Below, one piece after another: positions 62,331-64,000 of a DNA stretch of 64,000 nucleotides. Position 1 is the first letter of the stretch. Every line of letters begins with the position of its first letter. The stretch spans positions 1 through 64,000 of the forward strand of contig CAYVVT010000009.1 in assembly GCA_964454335.1 (NCBI GenBank), in the 5' to 3' direction. A program made the position numbers and the translations under genes. The DNA comes from CAYVVT01 sp964454335 (GTDB taxonomy: Bacteria; Fidelibacterota; UBA8477; JABMPR01). A model generated the notes under the pieces. It saw only the letters and a program-made list of their open reading frames with translations, searched no databases and was not told the DNA's origin.

Positions 62331-64000
62331 ATGAAGATAACTAAGATCATATTCAGCACCCTTCTGATAGGCCTGATGTTTCAGTGGTCCTTTGCCGCTG
62401 AACCAGCAGCCAAGGAGGGTCAGGCCGGTCTCGGTAAGGAAGCGACACTGGAATTTGTCCAGTACGATGCCAACCAGATCCGCGCCTGGATCGGGAACAA
62501 TGGCCATATTGTAAGCCACGTTCCCACAGGAAGTTCCGGTCTTGAGTGGCCGAAATTTTCCACCCTGACCGCAGTGTTTGCCTCTGGTCTGTGGGTAGCC
62601 GGTATCGTGGACGGTGAGATCCGTTCAGCCGCTGCCGAATTCTCCACTGAGTACCAGCCCGGGGTCATCCTTTACGATCCCATCACAGGTACATCCTCCG
62701 GTCCAGATAATCCGAATGACGTCCGCTTCCAGGTGAGCTCCATTGACAAGGGAGACGGATCCAATCCGGATGATCCAACAACTTATAATCGAGAGTATGC
62801 CACCTGGCCATCCGGTGATGGTGCACCGGCCCATGATGGCGAATACTTCGAAGACGCAAATGCCAATGGCGTCTGGGATGAAGGCGAATCCTACACAGAC
62901 TTCGACAACGACGGTGTCTACGACGGTCCCGACGGTATGTTTGTTAGTGGAGAAGATCCAGCCCTCATCACCGGTGATCAGATGCATTGGTTCGTCATCA
63001 ACGATGCCGACGAGAACGTTCACGCCAACCTCTGGTCTACCCGGCCCTTGGGCGTGGAGGTCCAGACGACCATATTTGGCTTCAACCGCTCCGACCCCCT
63101 GGGCAACATCATGTTCGTCAAGTGGCTGGTCATCAATAAGAGCGGTGGGCCCATCGAGGATATGTATCTGTCCATCTGGTCTGATGCCGATGTGGGTGAC
63201 GCCAACGATGATTACGTCGGTTGTGACACCTCGCTCAGTGTGGGCTATTTCTATAATGGTGAGGCAGATGATCAGGATTATGGTCTGCGCGTTCCTGCAG
63301 TTGGTTACGACTTCTTTCAGGGCCCCATAGTTCCATCAGTAGGGGACACCGCCCTGATAAGCGGTCGGAAGATTGCGGATTTCCAAAATCTGCCTATGAC
63401 CTCTTTCGTGATGTATCAGAATGGTAGTGTCAACGGTTTCGATGATCCTGAAAATGCCGAAGAAGCCTACAACTATATGCAAGGTTTCACCAAGGAAGGT
63501 GATCCCTGGTATGAATTTCTGGACGAGAGCCTGGCACCAACTACCTTTCTCTACTCTGGAGATCCCCAGACACGTGCCGGCTGGACCCAGTTTGACGATC
63601 AGGATCCACGTGACCATCGTTTCCTGATGAGTACCGGGCCATTCAACATGGCGACCTGGCTCGATGATGACCTGGACGGTTTCCCTCAGGTCGGTGAGCC
63701 CGGCGTGCAGGAGATCGTATCCGCCATCATTATCGGTGCCGGTACCACGAATCTCAATGCCGTCGGCGCCATGAAGTTCTTCGACCAGTTCGCCCAGGGC
63801 GCTTATGACGCTCAGTTCGTCCTGCCTTCGCCTCCGCCACCCACGGTGCTGGTGAGCGAGCTGGACGAGCAGTTCATCCTGAGCTGGTATGAAGACGCGG
63901 ATGAAGTCGAGTCCTTCAGTGAACTTGGCTACAATTTCCAGGGTTACAACGTCTACCAGGGCGAATCACAGAACGGTCCCTGGGTCCGGGTTGCTACCTA
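62331..64000 (+). CDS. Large secreted protein with calcium-like loops and FN3-like domain, 3'-truncated
   Basis: Open from ATG 62331 to the window end (556 codons, no stop), so the C-terminus is missing. A signal peptide ends about FQWSFAA. There is an acidic stretch DANANGVWDEGE / DFDNDGVYDGPDG that looks like calcium-binding loops. The final part (PPPPTVLVSELDEQFILSW, GYNFQGYNVYQGES) resembles a fibronectin type III domain. It sits 26 bp after the TonB receptor gene and is probably co-transcribed with it. Many such proteins end in a T9SS sorting domain, but that cannot be seen here. Confidence 0.75.
   Translation, partial: MKITKIIFSTLLIGLMFQWSFAAEPAAKEGQAGLGKEATLEFVQYDANQIRAWIGNNGHIVSHVPTGSSGLEWPKFSTLTAVFASGLWVAGIVDGEIRSAAAEFSTEYQPGVILYDPITGTSSGPDNPNDVRFQVSSIDKGDGSNPDDPTTYNREYATWPSGDGAPAHDGEYFEDANANGVWDEGESYTDFDNDGVYDGPDGMFVSGEDPALITGDQMHWFVINDADENVHANLWSTRPLGVEVQTTIFGFNRSDPLGNIMFVKWLVINKSGGPIEDMYLSIWSDADVGDANDDYVGCDTSLSVGYFYNGEADDQDYGLRVPAVGYDFFQGPIVPSVGDTALISGRKIADFQNLPMTSFVMYQNGSVNGFDDPENAEEAYNYMQGFTKEGDPWYEFLDESLAPTTFLYSGDPQTRAGWTQFDDQDPRDHRFLMSTGPFNMATWLDDDLDGFPQVGEPGVQEIVSAIIIGAGTTNLNAVGAMKFFDQFAQGAYDAQFVLPSPPPPTVLVSELDEQFILSWYEDADEVESFSELGYNFQGYNVYQGESQNGPWVRVAT

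Overview
The window looks like a chromosome segment of an uncultured FCB-group bacterium, most plausibly Candidatus Marinimicrobia (SAR406 / Neomarinimicrobiota) or a close relative. This is inference from gene content: type-A Por-secretion (T9SS) sorting tails of the SYPNPFN type, PorV/FadL-like outer-membrane barrels, a TonB receptor with a carboxypeptidase-like N-terminal domain, a Nuo complex without NuoEFG next to Na+-NQR, and a ribosomal protein S16 with a long acidic tail. No phage, plasmid, IS, CRISPR or rRNA/tRNA gene was seen.

Layout. 1-5.1 kb: the end of a secreted subtilisin with a dockerin, a Yip1-like membrane protein with a suspicious 5' end, and a three-gene envelope cluster (lipoprotein, barrel protein, T9SS cargo). 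5.2-11 kb: pyruvate:ferredoxin oxidoreductase with a dihydroorotate-dehydrogenase-like partner, then a small Cys protein coupled to a rubrerythrin-like diiron protein. 11.1-17.8 kb: secreted M1 aminopeptidase, small membrane protein, Rrf2 regulator, large transketolase, aminotransferase. 17.9-28.5 kb: an eleven-gene nuoABCDHIJKLMN operon behind a good promoter. 28.5-30.4 kb: DUF72 protein and M28 peptidase. 30.4-37.3 kb, minus strand: nqrABCDEF and the flavin transferase apbE. 37.8-41.7 kb: ffh-rpsP-khpA-rimM-trmD-rplS. 42-49.7 kb: TSUP permease, selA, Nramp-like transporter, cstA, ParB-like protein, selB. 49.9-58.8 kb: cupin, mutS, barrel protein, anmK (minus), tig-clpP-clpX. 59-64 kb: TonB receptor and the start of a large secreted protein.

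How it fits together. The metabolic core is low-potential electron flow. PFOR makes reduced ferredoxin; the Nuo complex lacks its NADH module and probably takes electrons from ferredoxin or another donor; NQR, flavinylated by the neighbouring ApbE, links NADH to a sodium gradient. CstA, two secreted peptidases and the TonB system suggest a peptide or amino-acid scavenger. SelA and SelB indicate selenocysteine use, although no tRNA-Sec or selenoprotein lies in the window.

Most notable non-gene structure. Five intergenic regions (about 9.9, 37.5, 47.2/47.7, 50.3 and 55.4 kb) share a purine-rich left arm and a pyrimidine-rich right arm built from related words, and two of them share an almost identical 27-bp core. 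A perfect 24-bp palindrome covers the DUF72 start codon, and ClpP carries Asn where the catalytic Asp is expected.
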